A stretch of 64,000 bases of DNA, from assembly GCA_009692115.1 (NCBI GenBank), contig SHZU01000001.1, positions 132,345-196,344 of the forward strand. Direction: 5' to 3'. Each line of letters begins with the position of its first letter. The stretch's first letter is position 1. The stretch comes from Gemmatimonadota bacterium. Lineage in GTDB: Bacteria; Gemmatimonadota; Gemmatimonadetes; Gemmatimonadales; GWC2-71-9. The notes beneath the pieces were generated by a model. The model saw only the letters and a program-made list of their open reading frames with translations, was not told where the DNA came from and ran no database searches. Shown here piece by piece: positions 17,618 through 26,241 of the stretch. A program made the translations under genes and the position numbers.

Positions 17618-19351
17618 CTACCCGGGAATGGTGAGCCGCTTCCCGGTCTTGAGGTCGCCACCGGGGCGGAGCCCGTTGGCCTCCCTGAGCGCCGTCACCG
17701 TCACCCGGTAGCGGCGAGCCACGCTGGATAGTGTTTCTCCCCGCCGGACGATGTGTACCGCCTTGGACCCCGATTTCGAGGGGACCGCGGTGCGGGACCG
17801 GCTACTCCCGATCCGAACCACCTGCCCGATCCGCAACGAACTCCTGGCCGACAAGCCATTCCAGGCAGCCAACTGCGCGACCGTGACCCTGTAGCGCCGA
17901 GCCAATGCGCCTAACGTTTCACCCCGGGCAATGCGGTGGGTGCCCCGGGACGCCACCCGCGCCCGGCGGGTGATCGTCTCCTGCTGGTCGGCCGCCACCA
18001 ACCCTCGCACCAACGCCCGGCCGGGCACCCGCAATTGGGCCCCGAGTTTGAGCGGTGATTTGGCCGTCAGACCCGGATTGAATTCAGCGAGCGCGGCGGC
18101 GGTAATGCCGTACTTCCGGCTGACCGACCGCATCGTCTCCTTGCGCTGGACCACGTGGATCTGGGCCGGAAGCCGATCGGCGGTCGGTACGGCCGCGAGC
18201 GCCTCGGTGATCTCTCGGCCGCGACCAATCGGAACCCGAACCCACGCGACCGGCGCGTCCGGCGGGGTTATGCCCCGAATGTAGAACGGGTTGAGGCCGG
18301 CGATCGTCGCGAAGTCGAGCCCCGCCACTTTGGCCACCACCTCGAGACTCGTCGGCTCGGTGACCGGCACCGAGTCGACCTCGAAGGGCTCCACGGCGGG
18401 AATCGGCGGGAACCCGTACTTCTCCGGTTGCTTGGCGATCATCGCCGCCGCAATCAGCTTCGGCACGTAGTCCTTGGTTTCCTGTCGGAGAAACCGAGAT
18501 TCCGAGAGGTGGAAGAAACGGTCATCCCCGGTCGGATCTTCGGCTAAGTCGATCGCGGCCTCGTCATCGTCGAAATAATCCTCGGCCGCCCCCGCGCCAA
18601 GCTTCCGGAGCCCGCGGGACACGGTCCCGCCACCGCTGTTGTACGCCGCCGCCGCGAGATAGTAGGAGCCGTCAAACCGCTTAGTCAGATCGGACAGGAA
18701 CCGGGCCGCCGCCGCGGTGGCCTTGACGGGATCGCGGCGCTCGTCGACCCAGTGCGTGGTCTTGAGGCCGTAGTCCCGCGCGGTCGGACGCATGAACTGC
18801 CACATCCCGACCGCTTTCGACCGGCTGACGGCCGTGTTCGAATAGCCGGATTCGATCAGCGCGAGGTATTTGAGATCGTTGGGAAGACCGCGGGCGCTGA
18901 GGGCCGCCTTGATCATCGGCTCGTATACCGGAAGCCGGCCCAACCACACCGTCATTCGTTCGCGGGCCGGTCCCTGGAAAAAGTCGAGGTAGTACCGGAC
19001 CCGTGTATGCTCGGCATACCGGGCCACGTTGATGTCGAACATTTCAGCCAGATCCACGCCGGCCTCGGTCCCGACGCTCATCGAATCGCCGGCTACTGCG
19101 ACGTCCCGAAGCCGCTCGAGGATCTCCATGTCCTTCTGATCCTGGAGTGAATCGACGGCCGATCGTTTGAGCAAGCTGTCGGAGAGGGCCCGGGCCAGAC
19201 GGAGCTCCGGTGGCGGCGGAAGTTCGGTTTCAGATGGAACCGGCACCGGTTCGGCGGCGCTCTGACGGGGCCCGGGTACCGCAACGGGCGTTCGGGTCGG
19301 CGAACACCCGACACCAAGCCCAGCGGTCAACACCCAGAGCCACCGTTTCAT
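17618..19351 (-). CDS. LysM-repeat lytic transglycosylase lipoprotein (MltD-like)
   Basis: Murein hydrolase of 577 residues. Lipobox LGVGCS near residues 12-17 marks an outer-membrane lipoprotein. The SLT domain has catalytic Glu in LIESGYSNTAVS, then GMWQFMRPTARDYGL and AAAYNSGGGTV. Three LysM peptidoglycan-binding repeats follow (VVQRKETMRSVSRKYGI, RIARGETLGALARRYRV, IVRRGETLSSVARRYRV). The ATG at 19351 is preferred over an upstream in-frame ATG because it opens the signal peptide. It converges on the other transglycosylase, giving two wall-remodelling enzymes side by side. Confidence 0.92.
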   Translation of the reverse strand: MKRWLWVLTAGLGVGCSPTRTPVAVPGPRQSAAEPVPVPSETELPPPPELRLARALSDSLLKRSAVDSLQDQKDMEILERLRDVAVAGDSMSVGTEAGVDLAEMFDINVARYAEHTRVRYYLDFFQGPARERMTVWLGRLPVYEPMIKAALSARGLPNDLKYLALIESGYSNTAVSRSKAVGMWQFMRPTARDYGLKTTHWVDERRDPVKATAAAARFLSDLTKRFDGSYYLAAAAYNSGGGTVSRGLRKLGAGAAEDYFDDDEAAIDLAEDPTGDDRFFHLSESRFLRQETKDYVPKLIAAAMIAKQPEKYGFPPIPAVEPFEVDSVPVTEPTSLEVVAKVAGLDFATIAGLNPFYIRGITPPDAPVAWVRVPIGRGREITEALAAVPTADRLPAQIHVVQRKETMRSVSRKYGITAAALAEFNPGLTAKSPLKLGAQLRVPGRALVRGLVAADQQETITRRARVASRGTHRIARGETLGALARRYRVTVAQLAAWNGLSARSSLRIGQVVRIGSSRSRTAVPSKSGSKAVHIVRRGETLSSVARRYRVTVTALREANGLRPGGDLKTGKRLTIPG

Positions 19352-19483
19352 GAGACCTCGAGTTTGGGATCCGGCCCGACCCGTCGTACAAAGGTAGGAA
19401 GGGGCGGTCGGCCAGGGCAACAGGTCGGACTCTCTTGCTGATGCTCGGGCTGCGCAAACCGTTGCACAGCTTTGGCCTAGGGC

Positions 19484-19879
19484 TTAACGGCGGGCCTCGG
19501 ACGATCCGGTCATCAAGCGGTTCGTGGCGTTGAGCACGGCCAGGGCAGCGCCCCGGGGAACATGATCCTGGACCAGGGCCGACCCCACCACCCGGAGTCC
19601 ATCGAGCCGGCCATGGGTGGCGAGGGAGGCTATGACCACCGTCGCGTCGAAGGCTCGCACCGCCTTGACCCCGACCAAGTCGAACGCCACCTCCGGGAAG
19701 GCCGTTGCCAGCGCCGACAGGCACGCCTGGGCGGCCCACCGCAGTTCACCGGCCTGAGAGGACAGCCCGGTTGCCTCGCCGGGCCAAGCCAGGACGACCC
19801 GGGCTTGGCACTAGCCCGACGAGAGCCGCTCGATCGAGAAGTCTTTGAACCGGAGCCGACCCCTCGTCTCGGTGCTCAC
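19484..19879 (-). pseudogene. Third small gene behind ilvE, interrupted by an in-frame amber codon
   Basis: The frame starts GTG at 19879, overlapping the previous stop as GTGA, and reads 22 codons ending FKDFSIERLSSG before a TAG at 19811-19813. The same frame then stays open for another 108 codons to a TAA at 19484-19486, with protein-like sequence including QAGELRWAAQACLSALATAF and FDLVGVKAVRAFDATVV, ending VLNATNRLM. The alternating helix-strand pattern and that ending loosely recall the C-terminal domain of 2-isopropylmalate synthase; this is only a resemblance. Readthrough, a point mutation or a base-call error would each explain it. Confidence 0.5.
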
Positions 19880-20133
19880 GACGCTCGCGGGTCGAGGCTG
19901 ACTTCGAGCTGTCGAGTAAACTCCTCAGGCGGCACCACGATATCCGCCGCAAGGTGGTACTGCCGGCCGGCCTCATCGAGCTCGACGCCAATCACCAGCA
20001 TCCGGCCATCGGCCAACTCGATCTTGAGTTGGCGAAGATCGGACCGCATGACACAATCGGCGATCTCGTTGCCCCGGAGCAATTGAAGCGAGGCGGCCAC
20101 CCGGCGAAGATCCTGCGCTGGAATTTGAATCAT
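19876..20133 (-). CDS. Small hypothetical protein (85 aa), second gene behind ilvE
   Basis: Begins MIQIPAQDLRRVAASL and contains two strand-rich segments (LRQLKIELADGRMLVIGVEL and HLAADIVVPPEEF). It has no signal peptide or cysteine pair. Its ATG overlaps the previous stop as ATGA and its TGA overlaps the next GTG, so the three tiny genes form a tightly coupled set. No family is recognised. Confidence 0.7.
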   Translation of the reverse strand: MIQIPAQDLRRVAASLQLLRGNEIADCVMRSDLRQLKIELADGRMLVIGVELDEAGRQYHLAADIVVPPEEFTRQLEVSLDPRAS

Positions 20134-20387
20134 CGCGGATCCCGCCCGGAAAGATGTTGCGTAAGCAATTCGACCAACTCCCGGTCGGATAGCTTCTCGG
20201 CTTGAGAATAACAGGATGCCTTGGACGACGACTGATGGGCCTCGACCGGAGTCCAGAACCGGCGGGGTATTGGACCGGAGGACCGGAACGACAGGACCAA
20301 ACCCCATTGGTCGGTATTGGCCCGGCGCTCGGCTGCCACCGAGATGTTCCAGGTCTCGTCCCCAACCTCAAGCACTCGCCACGCCAC
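20130..20387 (-). CDS. Small hypothetical protein (85 aa), first gene behind ilvE
   Basis: Starts GTG at 20387, five bases after AGGAGG, and lies 11 bases downstream of the ilvE stop. The product has a beta-rich front half (VAWRVLEVGDETWNISVAAE; WGLVLSFRS) and a helical end (LSDRELVELLTQHLSG). The context suggests co-transcription with the aminotransferase. No family is recognised. Confidence 0.7.
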   Translation of the reverse strand: MAWRVLEVGDETWNISVAAERRANTDQWGLVLSFRSSGPIPRRFWTPVEAHQSSSKASCYSQAEKLSDRELVELLTQHLSGRDPR

Positions 20388-20398
20388 GGGGGCCTCCT

Positions 20399-21256
20399 TC
20401 AGTCGCCGCGGGTCAAGGCCCGGAAACGGCGCATGATGTCCTGGACGATCGGGCCCGGCTTGCCGGTCCCAATGGCCCGTCCGTCGAGCTTCTGGACCGG
20501 CGCAATCTCCGCCCCGGTTCCGCACAGGAACATTTCGTCCGCGGTGTAGAGGTCGTAGCGGTTCAGCATTTCTTCGCGGGCCTCGACCCCGGCCGCCCGG
20601 GCCAGTTTGAACACCAAATCGCGCGTCACTCCCATCAGGATCCCGGCATGGGCCGGTGGGGTCTTCAACACCCCGTGCCGGGCAATCCAGATATTCATGC
20701 CGGTAGCTTCACAAACGTGGCCGCTGGCGTCGAGCATGACGGCGTCGTCGGCACCCGCCGTATTGGCTTCATGCTTGGCCAACACGTGGGGCAAGTAGTT
20801 CAGAGACTTGATCCGCGGACAGAGGGCTTCCCGGTGCGGAATCGGAGTACCCGCGGTGACCATGACGAGCCCGTTCTGATAGCGGTCAGGGGCCCACATC
20901 TTGATGGAATCGACGATAATGACGATGGTGGGCTGGCCGCATTTTTTCGGATCGATGCCCATGTCGCCGTCGCCGCGGGTTACCAGGGGGCGGATGTAGG
21001 CATCCTTGAGCCCCGACTGGGCAACGCCGGCCTCGATCAGCGCCGCCATCTCCGCAACCGGCATCGGAATCGTCAGCGCGATGGCCCGGGCCGAATCATA
21101 CAGTCGGTCAAGGTGGGCACCCAATTCGAATACTTTCCCGTTATAGGCGCGGATCCCTTCGAAGACGCCGTCGCCGTACAGCAGCCCATGGTCGAATACC
21201 GAAATTTTGGCGGTCGCTCGGTCACCCCAGACGCCGTCAATCCAGACAATGGCCAT
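20399..21256 (-). CDS. ilvE: Branched-chain amino acid aminotransferase (fold IV PLP)
   Basis: Transfers the amino group between glutamate and the keto acids of valine, leucine and isoleucine. The 285-residue protein has the fold-IV signatures VFDHGLLYGDGVFEGIRAY at about 20-38, the PLP lysine at residue 150 in IKSLNYLPHVLA, and EATGMNIW in the cofactor-binding loop. D-amino acid transaminase and aminodeoxychorismate lyase share this fold; the YGDGVFEGIR pattern and length favour IlvE. It heads an operon with three small unknown genes. AAGG lies 8 bases before the ATG. Confidence 0.9.
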   Translation of the reverse strand: MAIVWIDGVWGDRATAKISVFDHGLLYGDGVFEGIRAYNGKVFELGAHLDRLYDSARAIALTIPMPVAEMAALIEAGVAQSGLKDAYIRPLVTRGDGDMGIDPKKCGQPTIVIIVDSIKMWAPDRYQNGLVMVTAGTPIPHREALCPRIKSLNYLPHVLAKHEANTAGADDAVMLDASGHVCEATGMNIWIARHGVLKTPPAHAGILMGVTRDLVFKLARAAGVEAREEMLNRYDLYTADEMFLCGTGAEIAPVQKLDGRAIGTGKPGPIVQDIMRRFRALTRGD

Positions 21257-21781
21257 CGAGTTGCCTTGTGGTATGGTGAGCCCTCGTGTCCGGCAATGTC
21301 CGATAATAACCGGACCGCGAGTCTATCGCACCGACCCGACCGGCTCGATGACCAGATGCTCCCGCTTCACGATGAGGTGGTGGCGGTTGAGCCAATTGAG
21401 GACCCGGTCGCTGGTCGTCATCCGGCCCTTGACCGGGTCGAACGGAAACCCAAAGTTAGGTCAGGCCGTCGAGGGTATAGCTCCCAACGGTATTGGTTGG
21501 ATCGGGGACCCCGCGGGTCGCTACGCCGACGGCTGTCCAAGCGATCGAACGATTGCACCAACTCACGGTGTGCCGTGCAACGGTCTTTCCCATGGTTCCG
21601 GACCCCTTCTCGAGTCTCCTGTGGCTTCTGCCAGCGGACTACTACTCCAATCCTCGGCAATTCCTGGCCGGACTTGAGTCCCACCGGCCCCAAAATCCGG
21701 AAGGGTCTGCCGGGCGGGGCCCATAGGGGCAATCACCGGGCCACTCTTATCTGGGTCGGGGTCAGCCGCGAACGTTGGATC
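21257..21781. other. Gap between ilvE and the SixA-like gene
   Basis: About 525 bases with no intact gene. It contains the ilvE promoter region on the right side of ilvE and a possible frameshifted remnant on the bottom strand (21323-21593). Nothing else is recognised. Confidence 0.5.
21323..21593 (-). pseudogene. Possible gene remnant with one frameshift
   Basis: An ATG at 21593 opens a 45-codon frame ending VPDPTNTVGSYTLDGLT then TAA. Skipping one base there continues as NFGFPFDPVKGRMTTSDRVL and on to a TAG at 21323-21325, with a winged-helix-like charged end. Together this gives about 90 residues. The call rests only on protein-like composition on both sides of the break. Confidence 0.22.
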
Positions 21782-22195
21782 ATGCTCATACTGCTGGTAC
21801 GCCACGCCTTGGCCGCCGACCGGGACGGCGCCCGGTATCCGCTCGACTCGGACCGCCCGCTGGTCGCCAAGGGGAAGAAGACGCAGGCCCATATCTCTCG
21901 ACGGCTGGCCCGGGAGACCGGGACCGACAAGAAACGGCGAGTGGCTTCTGCCCCCCTGGCACAAGACACCAACCTGGCCGCCATTGCTGAAGCCGTGGGT
22001 CCCCGGACCGCGGACGAGGTCGTCGCGCTCGTCGGCCATGAGCCGTGGATGAGCGAGTTGGCGTCGGTGTTGCTCACCGGGTCGGCCAGCCGGCTCGCAG
22101 TCCGGTTCGACAAGAGCGGCGTCATGGGAATCGAAGCCCCCACGATCGCCGCCGCCGCCGGGCGACTGGTGTTCTTTACTCCTACATCGCCGTGA
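21782..22195 (+). CDS. sixA: SixA-like histidine phosphatase, shortened and probably inactive
   Basis: Opens MLILLVRHALAADRDGARYP, the phosphoglycerate-mutase/SixA start with catalytic RH at residues 7-8. It keeps the distal VALVGHEPWMSELASVLL segment with the second catalytic His. The middle is too short: where SixA has the SPWxRAxQTAEI segment carrying a phosphate-binding Arg, this protein reads SAPLAQDTNLAAIAEAV. Total length is 137 residues against about 160. An internal in-frame deletion is likely. SixA normally removes phosphate from the ArcB phosphorelay or from Npr. Confidence 0.75.
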   Translation: MLILLVRHALAADRDGARYPLDSDRPLVAKGKKTQAHISRRLARETGTDKKRRVASAPLAQDTNLAAIAEAVGPRTADEVVALVGHEPWMSELASVLLTGSASRLAVRFDKSGVMGIEAPTIAAAAGRLVFFTPTSP

Positions 22196-22320
22196 GGGGA
22201 TCTAGCCGGGCGGCGCGGCCGGCCGGCACGGCGGCGGCCACCAGGCCACCACCGGGAGCAGGGTCGCCGCCGCCGGATCGCTCCGTCGGTCGCCTGCTCA
22301 GCATCGACAATGATTCCAAC

Positions 22321-22341
22321 CCGAGTGCCGAGTGCCGAACC
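22321..22341 (-). repeat. Stop-adjacent short tandem repeat, copy 1
   Basis: Reading on the bottom strand, the beta-lactamase-fold gene's TGA is followed by GG and then TTCGGCACTCGGCACTCGG. This is a copy of the CTCGGCA-based repeat found at seven other places in the window. Confidence 0.85.
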
Positions 22342-24228
22342 TCAATACCTCCAGCCAAAGAGGTTCCAGGCGTTGAGGGTGAGGAAGAACAGGGCGGCGA
22401 TGATGACGGCGCCGAGATGCCGAACCCGGGCGCCGGTCGTGCCTTCGCCTTTCCGCCACTGGGTAATTCCGATCCAGAGGGCGCCGGCGGTGAGGATGGC
22501 GCCGAGCACCGGGAAGACGAGGCCGATCTTGAGGCTGGTGGGCGCGCCGCTCGGGAGGCCTTTCGACATCCCCGCCAGGACGAGCCCGAACAGGACCAGG
22601 AAGATCACCTGGAGGAGAGCGACGATGGCTATGACCCGACGGCCGGACGCGATAGTTGGGGCGGCGGCGGGCTCGGTGCCGCTCCGGCGACGGAAGAACC
22701 GGAGCACCACCGAGATCAGAATCCCGAGAAACGTCACGACACCAAGGCCCAGCAAGATTTGGCTCCGCCGGGGGGCAAACAAGCCGGTCTGCTTCTCGAG
22801 CACCATCATCGGCGCCATCGAGAGGAATCCGTGGGTGATGTTGCCCTTGGCATCGGCCCGGAATGCCACCAGGTCGCCGCTGACAGCGTCGCGGAATAAC
22901 ATGCTGTCGACGCTGATCAGCCGGAGGGGGCCGAACGGGGTGATCGTCACCAACGCCCCGTCCTCGGCAGGGGTCACGCTAATCGCGCTCACCAGGCCCA
23001 AGACCTTTTGGAACGTCGAGTAGCTCGTTCGATTGAAGAGGTATTCACCGGCGTACCGGGCTGCCCCTGCCTTGGCCTCGGGTGTGGGCGTGATGACCGC
23101 CAGATCCTCGGGGTAGTAGTGGTCGAGAAAGGCGTCGACGACCGCCTTGAAGCTGATCGAGCTGCCGGTGTTGGTGTTGGTCGAAATGAAGAGGCCGACG
23201 TTCTCGCTTGGGATCAACGCCAAATCGGAGTGGAACCACCCGGTGTCGCCGCCGTGGCCGAAGATCCGGAGGCCATGGCTGGACTGCTCGTAGAAACCGT
23301 GGGCAAAACCCGGCAGCCGGTCATCGTGCCCCTGGAGGCGGGAGTGCATCCGGCGGGCGGTCGAGTCGGCCAGGATTCGGACCTCGCCAAGCGCGCCGTT
23401 GCCGAGATGGGCCAGCATGAATTTGGCCATGTCCGTGGCCGAGGCACTAACCGACCCGGCCGGCGCGGCGCCGGTAATGATCTCCCATTTCTTCGGTTCG
23501 AAGCGCCCCTGGTCCCACAGGTACCCAACCGACATATCGGCGGCGAAACGGCCGGGGAGCGGCTGACGAGTCGTGGTTTGGGTCATGCCGAGCGGAGTGA
23601 GAATCCGCTGTTCGATGTAGTCGTCGAAGCTCAGGCCGGACACCCGCTCGACGATGTAGCCCGCGACGGCGGTCGCGTAGTTCGAGTAAGACGAGAAGGT
23701 CCCGGGTACCCGCACCCGGGCCGGCATGTGGGCCGGCAGCCACTCCTTCATCGGGACCATGTGAGCCGAGTCCTCGGTGAACAAGTCGCGGCCGTCTTCT
23801 TCGAAGCCCGGCGTGTGCGCCAGGATGTCCTTGAGCGTGATCGGCTGGGGATAGGTGGCCGGGATCTTGAAATCGAGGTACTCGTTCACATCCCGGTCGA
23901 GGTCGAGCTTGCCCTGCTCCACCAACTGCATGACGGCGGTCCAGGTAAACAGCTTCGAAATCGAACCGATCCGGAACTGGGTCTTGGCCGCGTCGACCGG
24001 CTTCTTGGCGACCACATCCGCGTACCCGTAGCCCTTGGCAAAAAAGAGGGCGCCATTCTTGACCACTGAGACCGTCACCCCGGCGATGTGCTTATCCCGA
24101 AGCCAGGCGGCCATCGTCCCATCAATAAACGCCTCCACTTCGGCCGAGTCACGAAGGCCGCGAACCTGAGCGGCCACGGGGCCCACCAGTCCAGCGGATA
24201 CGAGCAAGAGAGCGAGCGAAGTGCGCAC
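22342..24228 (-). CDS. Serine hydrolase, beta-lactamase/class C esterase fold with C-terminal membrane helices
   Basis: Exported penicillin-binding-protein-like hydrolase of 628 residues. A signal peptide (SLALLLVSAGLVGPVAA) is followed by the catalytic SISK tetrad (S-x-x-K) near residue 80, YSNY near 165 and HGGDTGWFH near 330. The last 200 residues end in about four hydrophobic helices. Relatives act as D-amino acid peptidases or esterases rather than true beta-lactamases. The GTG at 24228 has GGAGG six bases upstream, which decides the start over an upstream in-frame ATG. Confidence 0.86.
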   Translation of the reverse strand: MRTSLALLLVSAGLVGPVAAQVRGLRDSAEVEAFIDGTMAAWLRDKHIAGVTVSVVKNGALFFAKGYGYADVVAKKPVDAAKTQFRIGSISKLFTWTAVMQLVEQGKLDLDRDVNEYLDFKIPATYPQPITLKDILAHTPGFEEDGRDLFTEDSAHMVPMKEWLPAHMPARVRVPGTFSSYSNYATAVAGYIVERVSGLSFDDYIEQRILTPLGMTQTTTRQPLPGRFAADMSVGYLWDQGRFEPKKWEIITGAAPAGSVSASATDMAKFMLAHLGNGALGEVRILADSTARRMHSRLQGHDDRLPGFAHGFYEQSSHGLRIFGHGGDTGWFHSDLALIPSENVGLFISTNTNTGSSISFKAVVDAFLDHYYPEDLAVITPTPEAKAGAARYAGEYLFNRTSYSTFQKVLGLVSAISVTPAEDGALVTITPFGPLRLISVDSMLFRDAVSGDLVAFRADAKGNITHGFLSMAPMMVLEKQTGLFAPRRSQILLGLGVVTFLGILISVVLRFFRRRSGTEPAAAPTIASGRRVIAIVALLQVIFLVLFGLVLAGMSKGLPSGAPTSLKIGLVFPVLGAILTAGALWIGITQWRKGEGTTGARVRHLGAVIIAALFFLTLNAWNLFGWRY

Positions 24229-24312
24229 TGAAGCCTCCGAATTGTTAGTATTCGATTTTGGGCACAGAGAAGGAGCCCCGTACGTTGTCCCCAACTCGAA
24301 GGTTTCGCAAGC

Positions 24313-24801
24313 CTACCGAGGCGGACCGAGGGGGTTGGGCTTACAGCGGGAGGCTGGTCGAACGACGGTGTAGATGATCGAGGTGACTTGCCAGCCGGCG
24401 GCGGTTTTCACCAACTGCAAACTGTCGATACCGCAGTGGCTCCAGACTGTGCCCAGATGGAAGTCGTATTGGGTCCAGATCGAAGCAATGCCTTCGCTGA
24501 CCCGGACTTCGGCATTCCACATCCGCTCGATCGGCACGGTGGCCATGGTCGCGATCTGGACGAGAAACTGGTCCCGGGTACTGACCCGGGCCATGGCGGA
24601 ATCGCCGGTTCCGATGGTGGCAATCAGGTGCGCGGCGGGATGAACCAGCCGCCTCAGGGCAATGGTGTCCCGGCGGGCCATGGCCTCAAAGACCGCCTGC
24701 CCGGTCTTGAGGACATCATCTTTCGGAGATTGGGCCGCGGCCGGGGCGGACCGCCCGATCAGGGCCAGGCCGAAGCCAACGAGGAGGGGCTGAATTCGCA
24801 T
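24313..24801 (-). CDS. Exported NTF2/SnoaL-like protein
   Basis: A 162-residue protein with a signal peptide (MRIQPLLVGFGLALIGRSA...AQ). The domain starts DVLKTGQAVFEAMARRDTIALRRLV, the usual first helices of the NTF2-like cone fold, and carries central strands (EGIASIWTQYDFHLG) and a closing WQVTSIIYTVV. Such proteins bind small ligands or are enzymes; no active-site pattern can be named. The ATG at 24801 follows a TAGAAT box by 7 bases, so the mRNA is likely leaderless. Confidence 0.75.
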   Translation of the reverse strand: MRIQPLLVGFGLALIGRSAPAAAQSPKDDVLKTGQAVFEAMARRDTIALRRLVHPAAHLIATIGTGDSAMARVSTRDQFLVQIATMATVPIERMWNAEVRVSEGIASIWTQYDFHLGTVWSHCGIDSLQLVKTAAGWQVTSIIYTVVRPASRCKPNPLGPPR

Positions 24802-24808
24802 GGTCAGT

Positions 24809-24837
24809 ATTCTACCCGGGGGCCGACTATCTTGGAA
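24809..24837 (-). promoter_or_regulatory. Promoter of the NTF2-like gene
   Basis: On the bottom strand TTCCAA (24832-24837), 17-base spacer, TAGAAT (24809-24814), then 7 bases to the ATG. The -10 position again implies a leaderless transcript. Confidence 0.5.
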
Positions 24838-24869
24838 CAGCGACCACAACCACCTCGGAGGAGCCGACG

Positions 24870-25043
24870 ATGGGGAAGAAAGAAGACGCGATGATCGCGA
24901 AGTTGGTGAAGAAGGCGGCGGCGAAGGTGGCCGTCCCCAAGGATCGGGCCCGGCAGTACGACGACACCCTCAAGATCAGTCAGCGGGAAGAGGATTCCGA
25001 CACCAAGCACTTGTTTCGAGAAATGCGAAAGCGGGAGTTTTAG
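24870..25043 (+). CDS. Small lysine-rich conserved-looking protein (57 aa)
   Basis: Begins MGKKEDAMIAKLVKKAAAKV and ends HLFREMRKREF. It is strongly basic and probably helical. A strong ribosome-binding site (GGAGGAG) lies before the ATG, and a CTATCTT -10 candidate lies about 40 bases upstream at 24827-24833, both unlikely by chance. The function is unknown; a nucleic-acid-binding role is only suggested by charge. The stop is followed at once by a repeat copy. Confidence 0.7.
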   Translation: MGKKEDAMIAKLVKKAAAKVAVPKDRARQYDDTLKISQREEDSDTKHLFREMRKREF

Positions 25044-25045
25044 GG

Positions 25046-25070
25046 CTCGGCACTCGGCGCTCGGCATTCG
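25046..25070 (+). repeat. Stop-adjacent short tandem repeat, copy 2
   Basis: TAG of the 57-aa gene, then GG, then CTCGGCACTCGGCGCTCGG and a decayed unit CATTCG. It fills most of the gap to the convergent aminotransferase gene. Confidence 0.85.
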
Positions 25071-25079
25071 CGGGCAGGG

Positions 25080-26198
25080 TCAGCCGGGGATTTCCTCCGC
25101 TAGGGCGTCGATCGCTTGGTCGATCTCGGCTTCCGTTGTAAAGAAATGGGGCGCGAGGCGAATGACGTTGCCGCGGGCCGACGCGAGGATCCGGCGCCGG
25201 CGAAGCCGGCCTTCGACGAGACCCGCCTGATCGCCGACCTCGATAGCCGTCGTCGGGGCTTTGGCGGCTGGATCGGCGGGTGAGAGCACCGTGAGGTTTC
25301 GGCCGAGCGCCCGGGCCCGCATCCGGGCGGAGAGGTTTTGGATCCAGCCATCAATGGCCGCCGGGTCGGCCGCTTCGATCAACTCGATCCCGGCCCGGGC
25401 GATCGCCGCGTTAATCAGGGGCGGCGTGCCGGTATCGAAGCGGGCGGCGGTATCGGCCCAATCCAGGGGGCGCGGTCGAAAAGCCAAAGGCTCCTGCCGG
25501 CCGAACCACCCGGTCACGGTGGGCACCAGCCGCTCGATCAAGGACCGCCGAACGTACAGAAACGCGATCCCCGCGGTGCCCAGGAGATACTTGAGGCACC
25601 CGGCGGCGAGGAAGTCGACATCCAATGCCCGGACGTCGATCGGGCAGGTGCCAATGGTCTGGTACACGTCGGTGAAGACGAGGGCGCCGTGGCGGTGAGC
25701 GGTCGCCGCGATCGCCGCCACGTCTTGCTTTGCCCCGGTCAGATACGAAGCATGGGTAACGGAAACCAAGCGGGTTCGCTCGTTGACGAGCCGCCCAAGG
25801 TCGCCGTCAGAGGCCCACTCGAGGTCGGCGCCGCGGCGCGCCTGGGCCTGCCACCCGTGGGCCACGGTCGGAAACTCGCTCTCAGCAAGCACGAGACCCG
25901 GCCGGTCCCTGAAATCGAGGGCGGAGGCCAAGCTGCTCACGGCTTCGCTCACCGAACTCGTCACCGCAATCTCATCGGGATCGGCCTTGATGAGTCGGGC
26001 AAACGCCTCCCGAGCCCGATTCACTTCGCCGATCCAGGCCTCCCAGTCCATCCCGTCGTTCCGCCAGGAGTCGAGGAAACGATCGGCCGCGAGGCGGGTG
26101 GCATGAGACTGGGGCCCCTGGGAGCAGTTGTTGAGCAGGCTGTGGGTAGCCAAGAGGGGGAACTCCGCCCGGGCCAGGCTCAGGGATGCGAAAGGCAT
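25080..26198 (-). CDS. Aminotransferase class V-fold PLP enzyme
   Basis: PLP enzyme of 372 residues, related to cysteine desulfurases, kynureninases and isopenicillin-N epimerases. The N-terminus has LLNNCSQGPQS; the cofactor Asp lies in ALVFTDVYQTIG, and the Schiff-base Lys in LAAGCLKYLLGTAGIAFLY. The reaction is not predictable. The ATG at 26198 is five bases from a TAAGTT box. It is divergent from the ATP-grasp gene over only 43 bases, so the two may be co-regulated. Confidence 0.82.
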   Translation of the reverse strand: MPFASLSLARAEFPLLATHSLLNNCSQGPQSHATRLAADRFLDSWRNDGMDWEAWIGEVNRAREAFARLIKADPDEIAVTSSVSEAVSSLASALDFRDRPGLVLAESEFPTVAHGWQAQARRGADLEWASDGDLGRLVNERTRLVSVTHASYLTGAKQDVAAIAATAHRHGALVFTDVYQTIGTCPIDVRALDVDFLAAGCLKYLLGTAGIAFLYVRRSLIERLVPTVTGWFGRQEPLAFRPRPLDWADTAARFDTGTPPLINAAIARAGIELIEAADPAAIDGWIQNLSARMRARALGRNLTVLSPADPAAKAPTTAIEVGDQAGLVEGRLRRRRILASARGNVIRLAPHFFTTEAEIDQAIDALAEEIPG

Positions 26199-26229
26199 CC
26201 CGGAACTTATCCCGATCGGGGCGACAAGG

Positions 26230-26235
26230 TACTTT
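26230..26235 (+). promoter_or_regulatory. -10 box of the ATP-grasp gene
   Basis: TACTTT ends 6 bases before the ATG at 26242. A second -10 candidate TAAGTT points the other way at 26204-26209, five bases before the aminotransferase ATG. Both divergent genes would be leaderless. Confidence 0.5.
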
Positions 26236-26241
26236 TCCCCG

